A stretch of 64,000 nucleotides of DNA from Pseudomonas capsici (GTDB taxonomy: Bacteria; Pseudomonadota; Gammaproteobacteria; Pseudomonadales; Pseudomonadaceae): contig NZ_JAFGZD010000024.1 in NCBI RefSeq assembly GCF_017165765.1, positions 1 to 64,000 of the forward strand, written 5' to 3'. Position 1 is the stretch's first letter. Each line of letters begins with the position of its first letter. Below the pieces are notes generated by a model. That model was not told the origin of the DNA and made no database searches. It saw nothing but the letters and a program-made list of their open reading frames with translations. The translations under genes and the position numbers were made by a program. Positions 54,229 through 63,847 of the stretch are shown here, one piece after another.

Positions 54229-55263
54229 TCAGTTGCTGGCCTGATCGCCGGTTTTCTTGGCGGCATCCTTGGCAGGCGCGGCTTTGGCTGGAGCATCCTT
54301 GGACGCAGTGGTTTTCTTGGCTGGGGCCGCGGTCTTGGCGGGCGCAGCTTTCTTGGCAGTGGTGGCCTTGGCAGGTGCCGCCTTCTTGGCGGTGTCCTTC
54401 TTGGTCGAAGCGGCTTTCTTGGCCGAAGCAGGTGCTGCTGCCGGCACCACAGGCTTCACGTCCTGAGTCGCAACCATGGTCGGTGCGGCCGGTGGCAAGG
54501 CGTATTTGCTCATCAGAGCGACCATGGTGTCCTGAGGCGTAAGCAGGATTTCGACACGACGGTTGAGCGAGCGGCCCTGGGCGCTGTCGTTGGCAGCACG
54601 AGGCATCACGGCCCCCATGCCGCGCAGGCTCAGGCGATTACGCTCCAGGCCACTGAGACGGAAGATCGCTGCAACGGACTGCGCACGCTCCTGGCTGATT
54701 TTCTGGTTGGCAGCCGCGACACCGGAAGTGTCGGCGTGGCCAAGCACCAGTACGGCAGCCTTGGAATCGCCTTCGACGACCTTGGCCAGACGAGTGATAG
54801 GACCGAGGGTCACAGGCAGCAGCATCGCAGGACGATCGGGGTTGAACGAGGTGTCGACCGGCGCGGTGATGGCCAGCAGGTCTTCACGTCGCTCCAGCTC
54901 GAACGGGCTGTCCTTGATCGCCGCACGCAGGCGCGGTTCGTACTCGTCGAGCCAGGCCTGGGTGATTTTCGGGTCGGGCGCCGGAGCAGCCTTGGGCTCG
55001 TCCTTCTTGGTTTCGCTGCTGCCAAACGGCCAATACCAGGGATTGCTCTTTTCAGTCTTGGCAAGGGAGTCGGCAACCACAGGCTCTTTTTGAGGGGCCG
55101 GTGTCGGGGCTTTTGCGACATCAGCAGGGGTGTCCTTGCCAAAACCAAACTGCCACCAATGGCCTCCCGTGTCGGCAGCATCGGCAGAATCGGTTTTCGG
55201 GGTTTGGGCACAACCGGTAACAGCAAGACACAGGGCGAAAGCGAGGCTTTTATTGAATGACAT
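54229..55263 (-). CDS. OmpA-domain lipoprotein with Lys/Ala/Pro tail
   Basis: 344 residues. Signal peptide with lipobox VTGCAQ (residues 15-20), a charged N-terminal segment, an OmpA-like peptidoglycan-binding domain (about 115-240; GHADTSGVAAANQKISQERAQSV, SLNRRVEILL) and a C-terminal tail of about 70 residues dominated by KKAAPAK repeats, as in histone-H1-like AlgP. The repeats are visible as runs of TTCTTGGCG in the DNA. The tail might bind peptidoglycan or anionic polymers (inference). ATG at 55263. Confidence 0.85.
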   Translation of the reverse strand: MSFNKSLAFALCLAVTGCAQTPKTDSADAADTGGHWWQFGFGKDTPADVAKAPTPAPQKEPVVADSLAKTEKSNPWYWPFGSSETKKDEPKAAPAPDPKITQAWLDEYEPRLRAAIKDSPFELERREDLLAITAPVDTSFNPDRPAMLLPVTLGPITRLAKVVEGDSKAAVLVLGHADTSGVAAANQKISQERAQSVAAIFRLSGLERNRLSLRGMGAVMPRAANDSAQGRSLNRRVEILLTPQDTMVALMSKYALPPAAPTMVATQDVKPVVPAAAPASAKKAASTKKDTAKKAAPAKATTAKKAAPAKTAAPAKKTTASKDAPAKAAPAKDAAKKTGDQASN

Positions 55264-55421
55264 GGATGACCCACAACTGTATTGATGACAAGGGACGTAT
55301 GAACTTGGCTACGTCCGTATAACACGCATAAAGACTCAGTTGGAAAAAGAAACCGTCGTACGGTTCCTGTTACACCTCATTAACTGACAGTCGGTATGAA
55401 ACAAGCACTTATGAGTGATAG

Positions 55422-56570
55422 TTACTGCAAACACTCACGCAGAGTCCTGACCAGCTTCTGGGCCCGCGGGTCCATCAGCACATAAGGCCCCAAAGTGTGG
55501 GTGACAAAGCCGAAAGCGACCTCGTGATCGGGGTCGGCAAAGCCCACCGAACCGCCCGCCCCCGGGTGCCCGAAAGCCTTTGGGCCCAGGCCATAGGTGG
55601 CATTGGGCACATCTGGCTGGTCGAGCATGCAGCCCAGGCCAAAGCGCGTGGAAGTCCTCAGGGTCTTGTCCTCGCCGACGCTGTGTTCACGGGTCATTTC
55701 ATTGAGCAGTTCGGCTTCGAGCAGGCTGCCATCGAGCAGACCGCTGTAGAACCCGGCAAGACTGCGCGCATTGCCATGACCGTTGGCCGCCGGTTGCTGC
55801 ATGCGGCGCCATTCAGGCTTGTTGGTACTGGTCATGATCGAAGGCGGATTGGTAAAGGCCTTGGTGGCGATGGATTCAGGCTCGCGCATCAGCGCCTGCA
55901 ACATGCGCTGGGCAGCCTCGTCCCCCATATTGCCCTTGCTGCGAGCAACGTGGGCGACACGGTCGAACTCTTGATCGGCCAACCCGACATGAAAGTCGAG
56001 CCCCAGAGGCTTTGCGATCCGGGCCACGATGGATTCACCCGGACCACGCCCGTCGGCACGGCGCAGCATCTCGCCGATCAGCCAGCCATAAGTGATCGCC
56101 GCATAGCCATGGCCCTGGCCCGGCGTCCACCAGGGCTGCTCGGCCGCCAGGGCCGCCGTCATGGTGTCCCATTCGTAAAGGGCCGTGGCAGGCAATTGTT
56201 CGCGCAAAGCGGGCAGACCGGCCTGATGGCACAATAGTTGGCGCAAGGTGATCGAGCCTTTGCCTGCCGCCGCAAACTCGGGCCACAGCCGGGCAACGGG
56301 CTCGTCCAGCTTCAGCTTGCCTTCATCCACCAGTTGCAGGGCGGCAACCGCAGCAAAGGCCTTGGTGCAGGAAAACAGGTTGACGATGGTATCGCTGTGC
56401 CAGGCCTGCGCACCGTCCTTGTCGGCGGTACCGGCCCAGAGGTCTATGACGGTTTCGCCACCGACCTGAATGCACAATGCCGCGCCACGCTCCTGAGGGT
56501 CGTCGAAAAGCGCAGCGAACGCTTCACGCACTGCTTCAAATTTAAGCTCGAAATAGCCCTGAATCTGCAC
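55422..56570 (-). CDS. Beta-lactamase-fold esterase (family VIII)
   Basis: 382 residues, class C beta-lactamase fold. The Ser-x-x-Lys motif SCTK is at about residues 67-70; the Tyr of the YxN-like motif is in GYAAITYGWL, and HPGAGG replaces the KTG box, a pattern of family VIII carboxylesterases such as EstB / esterase III. Likely hydrolyses short-chain esters, not beta-lactams. No signal peptide, so cytoplasmic. Downstream of dinG on the same strand. Confidence 0.85.
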   Translation of the reverse strand: MQIQGYFELKFEAVREAFAALFDDPQERGAALCIQVGGETVIDLWAGTADKDGAQAWHSDTIVNLFSCTKAFAAVAALQLVDEGKLKLDEPVARLWPEFAAAGKGSITLRQLLCHQAGLPALREQLPATALYEWDTMTAALAAEQPWWTPGQGHGYAAITYGWLIGEMLRRADGRGPGESIVARIAKPLGLDFHVGLADQEFDRVAHVARSKGNMGDEAAQRMLQALMREPESIATKAFTNPPSIMTSTNKPEWRRMQQPAANGHGNARSLAGFYSGLLDGSLLEAELLNEMTREHSVGEDKTLRTSTRFGLGCMLDQPDVPNATYGLGPKAFGHPGAGGSVGFADPDHEVAFGFVTHTLGPYVLMDPRAQKLVRTLRECLQ

Positions 56571-56660
56571 CCGCTGGCTCCCGCAAGACTGTTGCCTGAA
56601 AAAACGTGCATTGTTTCAGCGATTGCTCACTTTGGGAACAGGACACATCCGACACATCTA

Positions 56661-58805
56661 TCAGGAAATTTCCCGGTGGAACGGCGGCAGCGCATTGAGA
56701 ATCGCCTTGCCATAGCGTTGCGTCACCACACGACGGTCCAGAAGAGTGATGGTCCCGCGATCCGCTTCGGTACGCAGCAACCGGCCACAGGCCTGAATCA
56801 GACGCAGCGAAGCATCGGGTACGGCGATTTCCATGAACGGGTTGCCGCCACGGGCTTCGATCCACTCTGCCAATGCGGCTTCCACCGGATCATCCGGCAC
56901 CGCGAACGGAATCTTGGCAATGACCACGTGTTCGCAGTACGCACCGGGCAGGTCCACCCCTTCGGCAAAACTGGCCAGCCCGAACAGCACGCTGGAATCG
57001 CCGCCATCGACCCGCGCCTTGTGCTTGTTGAGGGTTTCCTGCTTGGACAGGTTGCCCTGGATAAACACCTGCTTGCGCCAGTCGCGGTCCAGGCCGTCGA
57101 AGACGTCCTGCATCTGTTTGCGGGATGAAAACAGCACCAGCGTACCGCGAGAGCCTTCCACCAGATCCGGCAACTCGCGAATGATTGCCGCCGTGTGCGC
57201 GGCCGCATCGCGTGGATCGGCCTTGAGGTCGGGGACCCGCAGCAGACCGGCATCGGCATGGTGAAACGGACTGGGGACAATCGCCGTCACGGCATCTTTG
57301 GGCAGCCCGGCACGCATGCGATAGCGATCGAACTTGCCCAGCGCGGTCAGGGTCGCCGAAGTGACCAGGGCGCCATAGGCGATGTTCCAGAGATTGCGCC
57401 GCAGCATTTCGGCCGCCAGGATCGGGCTGGCATTGACCTCGATATCGAACAGCGCGCCGCTCTCCGCCAGGGTCAACCAGCGCGCCATCGGCGGGCTGTC
57501 TTCCGGGTCTTCAGCGGTAAAGGCGGTCCATAATTCCCAGTTGCCGTGGGCGCGGGCCAGCAGGCTGCCGAACAGCGGATACCACTCTTCGGCCTGATGG
57601 CTGGCGATGCCGATATTGACCTCGCCATCCATGCCATCCTTGAGCAGTTCGGTCAGCCGGGTGAACAGATCGTCCAGGCGCGCAAAGCCCTTCTTCAACT
57701 CGATGCCCATCTCGCGAATGTGCTCGGGAATGACGCCGCCCACAAAACGATGGCGTGGACGCTCGCGGCCCTGCATGTCTTCCCCGGCGCGGAAGTCGGC
57801 CAATTGCTCGCAGGCGCCGAACATGAATTGCTGATGCCCCTTGATCTCCCGTGCCAGCTCCGGCACCTGTTCGATCAGCTTGCCCAGATCGCCAGGCAGC
57901 GGATGCTGGGCCAGGAGTTTGGACAGGTTCTTGGCGGTCTGCTCCAGCCAGTCGGCCGTGGAGCGCAGACGGGTGTAGTGGGCAAAGTGGCCGATGGCCT
58001 TGTCCGGCAGGTGGTGAGCCTCGTCGAACACATACATGGTGTCCCGTGGATCGGGCAGCACTGCGCCGCCACCCAGCGCCAGGTCAGCCAGCACCATGTC
58101 GTGGTTGGTGACGATCACATCCACCTTGCCCATGCCTTCGCGGGCCTTGTAGAACGCACACTGCTGGAAGTTCGGGCAGTGACGGTTGGTGCACTGGCTG
58201 TGATCGGTGGTCAGCCGCGCCCAGTCCTGATCGGCCAGTTCCTGAGGCCAGCTGTCGCGATCGCCATCCCACTTATTGCCGGCCAGTTTCTGCAGCATGC
58301 TGGTGAAGAGTTTCTGGCTGGCTTCGTCGACCTCGATCTTGAAGCCTTCCTCCTCGAACAACTGCGCAGTGGCATTGGCCGTATCGCCCTCCTGCAGCAG
58401 CATGTCGAGCTTGGACAGGCACATGTAGCGACCACGTCCCTTGGCCAGGGAGAAACTGAAGTTCAGGCCGCTGTTGCGCATGAGATCGGGCAGGTCCTTG
58501 TAGACGATCTGCTCCTGCAGGGCGACGGTGGCCGTGGCGATGACCAGCCGCTTGCCCGCCGCCTTGGCCGCCGGAATGGAGGCGATGGCATAGGCCACGG
58601 TCTTCCCGGTACCGGTGCCCGCTTCCACCGCAACCACAGCCGGGTCGCCCGAACGTCGTCCTTCTTCATCGGTATCGATATCGCCCAGCACCTTGGCGAC
58701 CTCGGCGATCATCAAACGCTGGCCATAGCGAGGCTTGAGGCTCTTGGCTTCGAGGAAACGCGAGTAGGCGCCCTGTATCTGGGATTTCAATTCGGTACTG
58801 ATCAT
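56661..58805 (-). CDS. dinG: ATP-dependent DNA helicase DinG
   Basis: 714 residues (E. coli DinG 716). Walker A EAGTGTGKTVAYAI, an iron-sulfur Cys set (MCLSKLDML, then CTNRHCPNFQQC), DEAH motif FDEAHHLPD and motif VI QACGRLLRTEADRG. A 5'-3' helicase that resolves R-loops and replication blocks; LexA-controlled in E. coli, but I did not find a clear LexA box upstream. Divergent from the CopD-like gene. Confidence 0.96.
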   Translation of the reverse strand: MISTELKSQIQGAYSRFLEAKSLKPRYGQRLMIAEVAKVLGDIDTDEEGRRSGDPAVVAVEAGTGTGKTVAYAIASIPAAKAAGKRLVIATATVALQEQIVYKDLPDLMRNSGLNFSFSLAKGRGRYMCLSKLDMLLQEGDTANATAQLFEEEGFKIEVDEASQKLFTSMLQKLAGNKWDGDRDSWPQELADQDWARLTTDHSQCTNRHCPNFQQCAFYKAREGMGKVDVIVTNHDMVLADLALGGGAVLPDPRDTMYVFDEAHHLPDKAIGHFAHYTRLRSTADWLEQTAKNLSKLLAQHPLPGDLGKLIEQVPELAREIKGHQQFMFGACEQLADFRAGEDMQGRERPRHRFVGGVIPEHIREMGIELKKGFARLDDLFTRLTELLKDGMDGEVNIGIASHQAEEWYPLFGSLLARAHGNWELWTAFTAEDPEDSPPMARWLTLAESGALFDIEVNASPILAAEMLRRNLWNIAYGALVTSATLTALGKFDRYRMRAGLPKDAVTAIVPSPFHHADAGLLRVPDLKADPRDAAAHTAAIIRELPDLVEGSRGTLVLFSSRKQMQDVFDGLDRDWRKQVFIQGNLSKQETLNKHKARVDGGDSSVLFGLASFAEGVDLPGAYCEHVVIAKIPFAVPDDPVEAALAEWIEARGGNPFMEIAVPDASLRLIQACGRLLRTEADRGTITLLDRRVVTQRYGKAILNALPPFHREIS

Positions 58806-58912
58806 TGTCTCGGGTTCGGCGGCACGGCAAAAAAGGCTGGATAAATTTTCAGTGGTTCTGAGTGGGCGCTATCATACCGCGCTAAATCCATCCGCGCAGA
58901 ACGGAGTACCTG

Positions 58913-59377
58913 ATGACCGCTTTCGCCCCTGTCTACACACTGCATGTTCTGGCCGCCCTGGTCTGGGTTGGCGGGATGTTTTTCGCCTGGATGGTCCTGC
59001 GACCGGCCGTCGGCTCGGCTCTGGAAGGCCCGCTGCGCCTGAAACTGTGGTTGCAGGTGTTTCCACGGTTTTTCGTCTGGGTCTGGGCCGCCATCGTGGT
59101 ATTGCCCATCACCGGCGTCGGCATGATCCAGTTGCACTTCACCAGTTTCGAAACCGCCCCACGCTACGTGCAGGTCATGATGGGATTGTATGTGGTGATG
59201 GTCGCACTGTTTCTGCGCATCCAGTCTTTACAGCTGCCGGAATTGCAACGTGCAGTAGAAGCCGGGCAATGGGCCGAGGGTGCCGCGGTACTGGGCAGGA
59301 TCAGGCGTCTGGTGGGCATCAACCTGATCGTTGGTCTGAGCGTGGTGGCGATTGCAGCAGCACGTCCGACTTTCTAG
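58913..59377 (+). CDS. CopD family membrane protein
   Basis: 154 residues with four membrane segments and His residues in helix ends (TLHVLAALVWVGGMFF). Resembles the CopD copper-resistance domain, which may carry copper across the inner membrane. GGAG lies six bases before the ATG. No copper genes are nearby, so a role in copper homeostasis is only inferred from family. Confidence 0.82.
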   Translation: MTAFAPVYTLHVLAALVWVGGMFFAWMVLRPAVGSALEGPLRLKLWLQVFPRFFVWVWAAIVVLPITGVGMIQLHFTSFETAPRYVQVMMGLYVVMVALFLRIQSLQLPELQRAVEAGQWAEGAAVLGRIRRLVGINLIVGLSVVAIAAARPTF

Positions 59378-59445
59378 AGGGAAAAATCTGTCCTGAACAT
59401 CAGCCAGGCCCGACACAAACATACTCCGGGCCTGACGCGGTTGCG

Positions 59446-60204
59446 TTACAGACGCTGCAGGCTCAGTGTTCCGGCAGGCCCTGCTGCCCCAGGTTGACCC
59501 GCTTGCCCAGGTTTGCCCGACTTGCCGCCATCGGCTCGATAAACGATGCAGCCCCTGGATTCTCCACCCTTGCCCGGCTTGCCACCCTCGCCGCCCGGAC
59601 CGGGAGCGCCGCCTTCGACGTTGACCTTGATCCGCTCGGCAGCAAAACCTTGTGGCAGTTCCAGACGCACCTGTGCTCCGGCTGCGCCATCACGACCGTT
59701 ACCGCCATTGTCGCCGTCATGACCGCGGCTGGCCTGTCCCCAGACACAGCCCGGTGCCTGACCATTGCCGCCATCGAGTCCGGCATAGCCTCGCGCACCG
59801 GCACCGCCACGGGCATCGACGGTCAGTTGCTCGGCATTGAGGCTCTGCAGGCGCAGGATCAGATTGCGTCCAGGCAAGGCTGCCTTTTCAAAGGTTCCCG
59901 GCGCACCACGAGCCATGATCTCGCTGCCAGTCCCCAGTTCGCCATGATTCACCAAGAGGCTGAAAGTCTGCGAGCCGGGCACTATGGCAATGCGCGCCTC
60001 ATGGCCCAGCACCAGCTCACCGACCTTGACCTCGGTGATATTGGCGGGAATCAGCAAGGTGCCGTAATCCGCCACTTCCAGGCGTTCGAGCTGCAAGACG
60101 TTGCTGTTACCCGGCAGGCGCATCAGGGAATGCGACTCGACACTGAGGGTCTGCGCCAGAGCCAGCGGGCTGAACAGGGCCGCCAGCAGAAGAAGGTTAC
60201 GCAT
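59446..60204 (-). CDS. Secreted collagen-like Gly-rich protein
   Basis: 252 residues: signal peptide MRNLLLLAALFSPLALA, a beta-rich N-terminal domain (about 20-135), then two Gly-rich, collagen-like blocks with Gly-X-Y or Gly-Gly-X repeats: DARGGAGARGYAGLDGGNG... and GGAPGPGGEGGKPGKGGESRG, GKPGQAGQPGAAGPAG at the end. The two blocks are split by a short beta segment (QVRLELPQGFAAERIKVNV), and each holds one Cys. Probably exported to the periplasm or surface. Function unknown. The start overlaps the DUF1145 stop by eight bases. Confidence 0.78.
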   Translation of the reverse strand: MRNLLLLAALFSPLALAQTLSVESHSLMRLPGNSNVLQLERLEVADYGTLLIPANITEVKVGELVLGHEARIAIVPGSQTFSLLVNHGELGTGSEIMARGAPGTFEKAALPGRNLILRLQSLNAEQLTVDARGGAGARGYAGLDGGNGQAPGCVWGQASRGHDGDNGGNGRDGAAGAQVRLELPQGFAAERIKVNVEGGAPGPGGEGGKPGKGGESRGCIVYRADGGKSGKPGQAGQPGAAGPAGTLSLQRL

Positions 60205-60472
60205 GAGAGGACTCCGTTGGGCGACGACCGATGGCCTGGACATGAAAGATACCGAAAATGAGAATTTTCCCCCGATCACGCCAAGGATGCCTGCGACCGC
60301 GCAGGCTGCCATTGAACAGGATCAGTTCCAGTAAATGAGTCAGCAGCACCAGGCTGCCTGCCATGTCGATCATGACATCAAACGGGCCAGGGGCCTCGAT
60401 GACCGAATTGACCATCACCACCAGCCAGAACCCCAGCGTCAACAACTTGCCCAGCCCCCAAACCAGCTTCAT
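60197..60472 (-). CDS. DUF1145 family membrane protein
   Basis: 91 residues with two or three membrane segments; LGKLLTLGFWLVVMVNSVIEAPGPFDVMIDMAGSLVLLTHLLEL is the DUF1145 pattern. Inner-membrane protein of unknown function. Its stop overlaps the start of the collagen-like gene, implying coupling. It lies 123 bases after the DMT exporter gene on the same strand. Confidence 0.85.
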   Translation of the reverse strand: MKLVWGLGKLLTLGFWLVVMVNSVIEAPGPFDVMIDMAGSLVLLTHLLELILFNGSLRGRRHPWRDRGKILIFGIFHVQAIGRRPTESSHA

Positions 60473-60595
60473 CGTCCACTCCCATGCTCATGATGCTTTC
60501 AACTGCCGCACAGTAGACGTCCTGCACAGCAAATATGCCAGCGGTGTGTTGAAAAAAGACCGGGCAACGACTGCAGCGGGGCTGGGCTTTCAGAT

Positions 60596-61543
60596 TCAGG
60601 CCTGGCTGCTGGTCTTGCCCTCGATGACAGGCTGAACCACCGGTGCCGGACGCTTATACCACCAGACACCCAGCAGGACAGCGGCGACCCCCACCCATTG
60701 CAGCGCTGCCAGCTTTTCATCGAAAAAGAAGAAGCCGATCAGAATCGCAACCACCGGACGAGCCAGCGCCGAGATGGAGGCCAGCACGACATCGACATGA
60801 CGCAACGCATAGGCCATCAACCCATGCCCCAGCAGTTGGCTGATCAGGGCCAGCAGTGCAATGACCAGCCAGCCATAGAGGGTGTCCGGCAGAATCTGCT
60901 GACTGGTGAACAGGGCCACAGGCAACAGCAGCAAGGCGCAGGTGAAGCTGTTCCAGATAATGATCTTGCGAGACGAAAAGCAGTCGCGCAGGGATTTGAT
61001 CAGGATCAGGTAGATCGCATAGAACAAGGCGGAGTTGAGGGCCAGCAGGTCGCCGGTCACGCCCTGGCTGGAGAACGTCAGGCTGGAATTGCCATCAAAC
61101 ACCAGCAGACAGGCTCCCGCGATACTCAGAATCAGCGCCAGCACCTGGTAAGTGCCGATTCTTTCCTTGAGAAACACAAAGGACAGGAGCGCCACGAACA
61201 CCGGCGACAGGTTCATCAGGATCGAAGTATTGGCCATGCTGGTCAGCTTCACCGCCCAGTGGTTGGACAACAGATCGATACACGACACCACGCCCGAGAG
61301 CAGCAACAGCGCCAGCATGGTTCTGCGGCTGCGCCCCGGCGCAATGGTTTCCGCATCCTGATTCCTGCCGGACGGCAAGGCAGTAAATGCATAGGCCATA
61401 CCGCCCGCGATAAACATGCGCAGCATCAGCGTCGAGGTGGCATCCACCTCGCTGAGTTTGACGAATGCAATCGCAGAGGCCACACCGATGGTGCTGACGA
61501 TCAGCGCAAGAACGGGCAGAACAGACTTATTACCCACCGTCAT
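60596..61543 (-). CDS. DMT/EamA permease, probable exporter of operon
   Basis: 315 residues, ten membrane segments in two EamA repeats. The first repeat starts VLPVLALIVSTIGVASAIAFVKLSEVDA; the second begins FYAIYLILIKSLR. It lies 25 bases after the pentein gene and is in the same operon, so it may export the product or give self-resistance. Substrate is inferred from neighbours only. Confidence 0.85.
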   Translation of the reverse strand: MTVGNKSVLPVLALIVSTIGVASAIAFVKLSEVDATSTLMLRMFIAGGMAYAFTALPSGRNQDAETIAPGRSRRTMLALLLLSGVVSCIDLLSNHWAVKLTSMANTSILMNLSPVFVALLSFVFLKERIGTYQVLALILSIAGACLLVFDGNSSLTFSSQGVTGDLLALNSALFYAIYLILIKSLRDCFSSRKIIIWNSFTCALLLLPVALFTSQQILPDTLYGWLVIALLALISQLLGHGLMAYALRHVDVVLASISALARPVVAILIGFFFFDEKLAALQWVGVAAVLLGVWWYKRPAPVVQPVIEGKTSSQA

Positions 61544-61568
61544 GACGGGTCCTCGAAGTTATGAGCAG

Positions 61569-62666
61569 TTATATGAGCTGGGTGGCGCAATGAATGCCGC
61601 CGAATTGCTTCTGGTGCTCGGCGAAAGAGACCCGATGGATCTCATAGCCACGCGCCGACAACCGATCCAGCAGGCCGGAGGGTGCGTTTTGATCGATCCA
61701 GACATGCTCGCCCAGAGAGAATGCATTGGCGCACCAGGCCGACATCATCGACTCGTCCAGCAGCACCGGCTCAAGGTCCGCAGCCTCGGCAGCCTGGCGT
61801 AACGTCAGGTTTTCCTGCGCAAGCTGCCAGCCCGAGGGCGTGCGGCGATAGAGACTCACCCGTGAGCGATCGATGGCGTCCGCCCTTCTCGCGTCGATCA
61901 GCAAATCACTGCGCAACAGGGATACATAGTGGTCGAGGTGGAACTGTTCGGGGTTGTGCCAGCCATCCTCGACCGCCAGCACGACATCGCTCTTGAGCAG
62001 GCTGGATTCCAGCAGGAAATGCAGCGTCTCGGCCTGGGTCCGAAAACCGGTGTTGATCACCGATACACGCTCGTTTTCCTGATAGTCACCGCCTTCGAGC
62101 ACATGATCGAGCTCCACAAGGGCATAGCCATGGGCGACCACGACCTTTTTCACCACTTCAACTTCCCGGGCCCGATCCTGACGTTTCAGGCGACCGAAAA
62201 CCGGTTGGCCGCCGACGTTCATGAAGTGGTCACGAGGAAACAGCAGCCCGTACAACGGATTGATTTCATATGTCTCGTAAGTGGCATCCGGGCTGATCCG
62301 GCCCAGTTCATCATCGTAATGCAGCCGAAGTTTCGGCTGGTTGATGATGATCTGCGCCAGTTCCAGGCGGCTGCTGCGCGTCAGTTGCTGGTGGGCAAGG
62401 CGCTGGCGCTCCTGAGGAACGTCGTCGGCAAAACGCAGCGCATTACCGGCCAGTTGTCGCATATCCTCCAGCGGGACCTGCACCCCTTGATCGTTGAACA
62501 GCGCATCGGACAGAAAAGCCGTCGCGATACCCGCAGCATTGAACGATGCCGCCAGAACCCGCACGTCGGCATCGGCCTGAGCCAGCGAGTAAGGCTGCTG
62601 TGCCTCCATGAACACCGACATGGCCACAGGCTGTGCGATGGAAGGAAGCTGCAGAAGAACCCCCAT
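61569..62666 (-). CDS. Arginine deiminase-fold (pentein) enzyme
   Basis: 365 residues of the pentein fold. All catalytic elements are visible in order: FPRD (Asp146), EGGD (Glu191, Asp194), HLD (His243) and near the end GGIHCAT (Cys360, the nucleophile). These match arginine deiminase, dimethylargininase and agmatine deiminase. The start ATG overlaps the stop of the ATP-grasp gene by one base (TGATG), proving coupling. It does not neighbour arcABC, so it probably acts on a guanidino group in the product of this operon, giving a ureido (citrulline-like) group or a lactam (inference). Confidence 0.82.
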   Translation of the reverse strand: MGVLLQLPSIAQPVAMSVFMEAQQPYSLAQADADVRVLAASFNAAGIATAFLSDALFNDQGVQVPLEDMRQLAGNALRFADDVPQERQRLAHQQLTRSSRLELAQIIINQPKLRLHYDDELGRISPDATYETYEINPLYGLLFPRDHFMNVGGQPVFGRLKRQDRAREVEVVKKVVVAHGYALVELDHVLEGGDYQENERVSVINTGFRTQAETLHFLLESSLLKSDVVLAVEDGWHNPEQFHLDHYVSLLRSDLLIDARRADAIDRSRVSLYRRTPSGWQLAQENLTLRQAAEAADLEPVLLDESMMSAWCANAFSLGEHVWIDQNAPSGLLDRLSARGYEIHRVSFAEHQKQFGGIHCATQLI

Positions 62667-63847
62667 CAGCCCGCTTCCTGCAGCGAGCCGGCGCGGATGG
62701 AGGTCTGAAGAACATCCATGCAATACAGGATGGCCTCCTCCACCTCAGCCTGAGTCTCACCTTCGAAATGCAGCCGGGCGGGTATTTCTTCGTAGCTGAA
62801 CTCGCTGGATTCGCCTTGACGCTGAATGCTGCTATAGGCCAACAGCGGGTGCGACAACTGCATTTTCGGGTCGAAGGCAAAGCCACGGGGAAACGGGTTG
62901 GGCATCATCAGAAAACCGGTGATCCGGGTTTTGACAGGTGCAACCGGGTCCTTGAGCGCAGCACGGGTCCACAACTCATACAGATCGATACCCTCGCTGC
63001 GCATGGCGACAAACGGAATCTCGCCACCACCGACCCGGCCGCCAATCTCCAGGAACACCAGCTCGCCGCGACGCTCGATGAGTTCAAGATGAATGGCCTG
63101 ATCCCTCAGGTTCAGCCGTGCACAGACTTCCCGGGTAAAGGCCCGCACCGCCTCGATGAACCGGGAATCATCGACCGCCACCGAACCCAGTGGCTGGCCA
63201 TTGCGGAAATCCAGACAGGTGTTCAGGTATTTCGACACCTTGAAGTACGGCGTACTGTCGCCAGCCAGAATGGCGTCGACATGATAGATATCGCCTTCTA
63301 TATACTCTTCCACTTCATAGCCGCTGAAATCCAGCAGATCCGGGATATCGGCCAGACGATCGATCTTCACGACACCGTCGGAGGCCGCGCCGACCTGGGG
63401 TTTGAGGATGACCGGGTAACCGTGCTCGTGACAGAACGCCTCAACGTCCTGACGCGACAACACGTTCCGGTACTGCGGATAGCGTACCGTCGATCCCTTC
63501 AACGCGTCCTTCATGCTGGCCTTGTTGCGACACAGCAGATTGTCGGCGATTTTTGCACCACTGATATTCAGCTCGGTGCGCACCAGTGCAGCGGCATCCA
63601 GATCGTATTCCGAGAAGGCGATGACAAAATCGATGGGGTGCAGACGATCAATGGCCTGCGCTTCCTGCAGGATCACATCCGCATCCAGTGCGCCCACTTC
63701 AACCACTTTGAAACTGACCTGCGGATCGATCAATCCTGCACGGCCCGCCAGGGAAATATAGGAAACGTCGACCTGGGCGTGATCAATGTATTTGCGGTAA
63801 TCGGAGAGTTCATCATCGTAGCGATTAATGATCAGGACATGCTTCAT
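62666..63847 (-). CDS. ATP-grasp ligase
   Basis: 393 residues: preATP-grasp fold (about 1-105), ATP-binding lobes with VILKPQVGAASDG (Lys149) and EEYIEGDIYHVDAI (about 180-193), and a metal-binding end HLELIERRGELVFLEIGGRVGGG (Glu255, Glu267). This is the layout of carnosine synthase / L-amino-acid alpha-ligases such as BacD, which join an amino acid to another amino acid or amine through an acyl phosphate. Overlaps the upstream gene by four bases and the pentein gene by one. Substrates unknown. Confidence 0.85.
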   Translation of the reverse strand: MKHVLIINRYDDELSDYRKYIDHAQVDVSYISLAGRAGLIDPQVSFKVVEVGALDADVILQEAQAIDRLHPIDFVIAFSEYDLDAAALVRTELNISGAKIADNLLCRNKASMKDALKGSTVRYPQYRNVLSRQDVEAFCHEHGYPVILKPQVGAASDGVVKIDRLADIPDLLDFSGYEVEEYIEGDIYHVDAILAGDSTPYFKVSKYLNTCLDFRNGQPLGSVAVDDSRFIEAVRAFTREVCARLNLRDQAIHLELIERRGELVFLEIGGRVGGGEIPFVAMRSEGIDLYELWTRAALKDPVAPVKTRITGFLMMPNPFPRGFAFDPKMQLSHPLLAYSSIQRQGESSEFSYEEIPARLHFEGETQAEVEEAILYCMDVLQTSIRAGSLQEAG

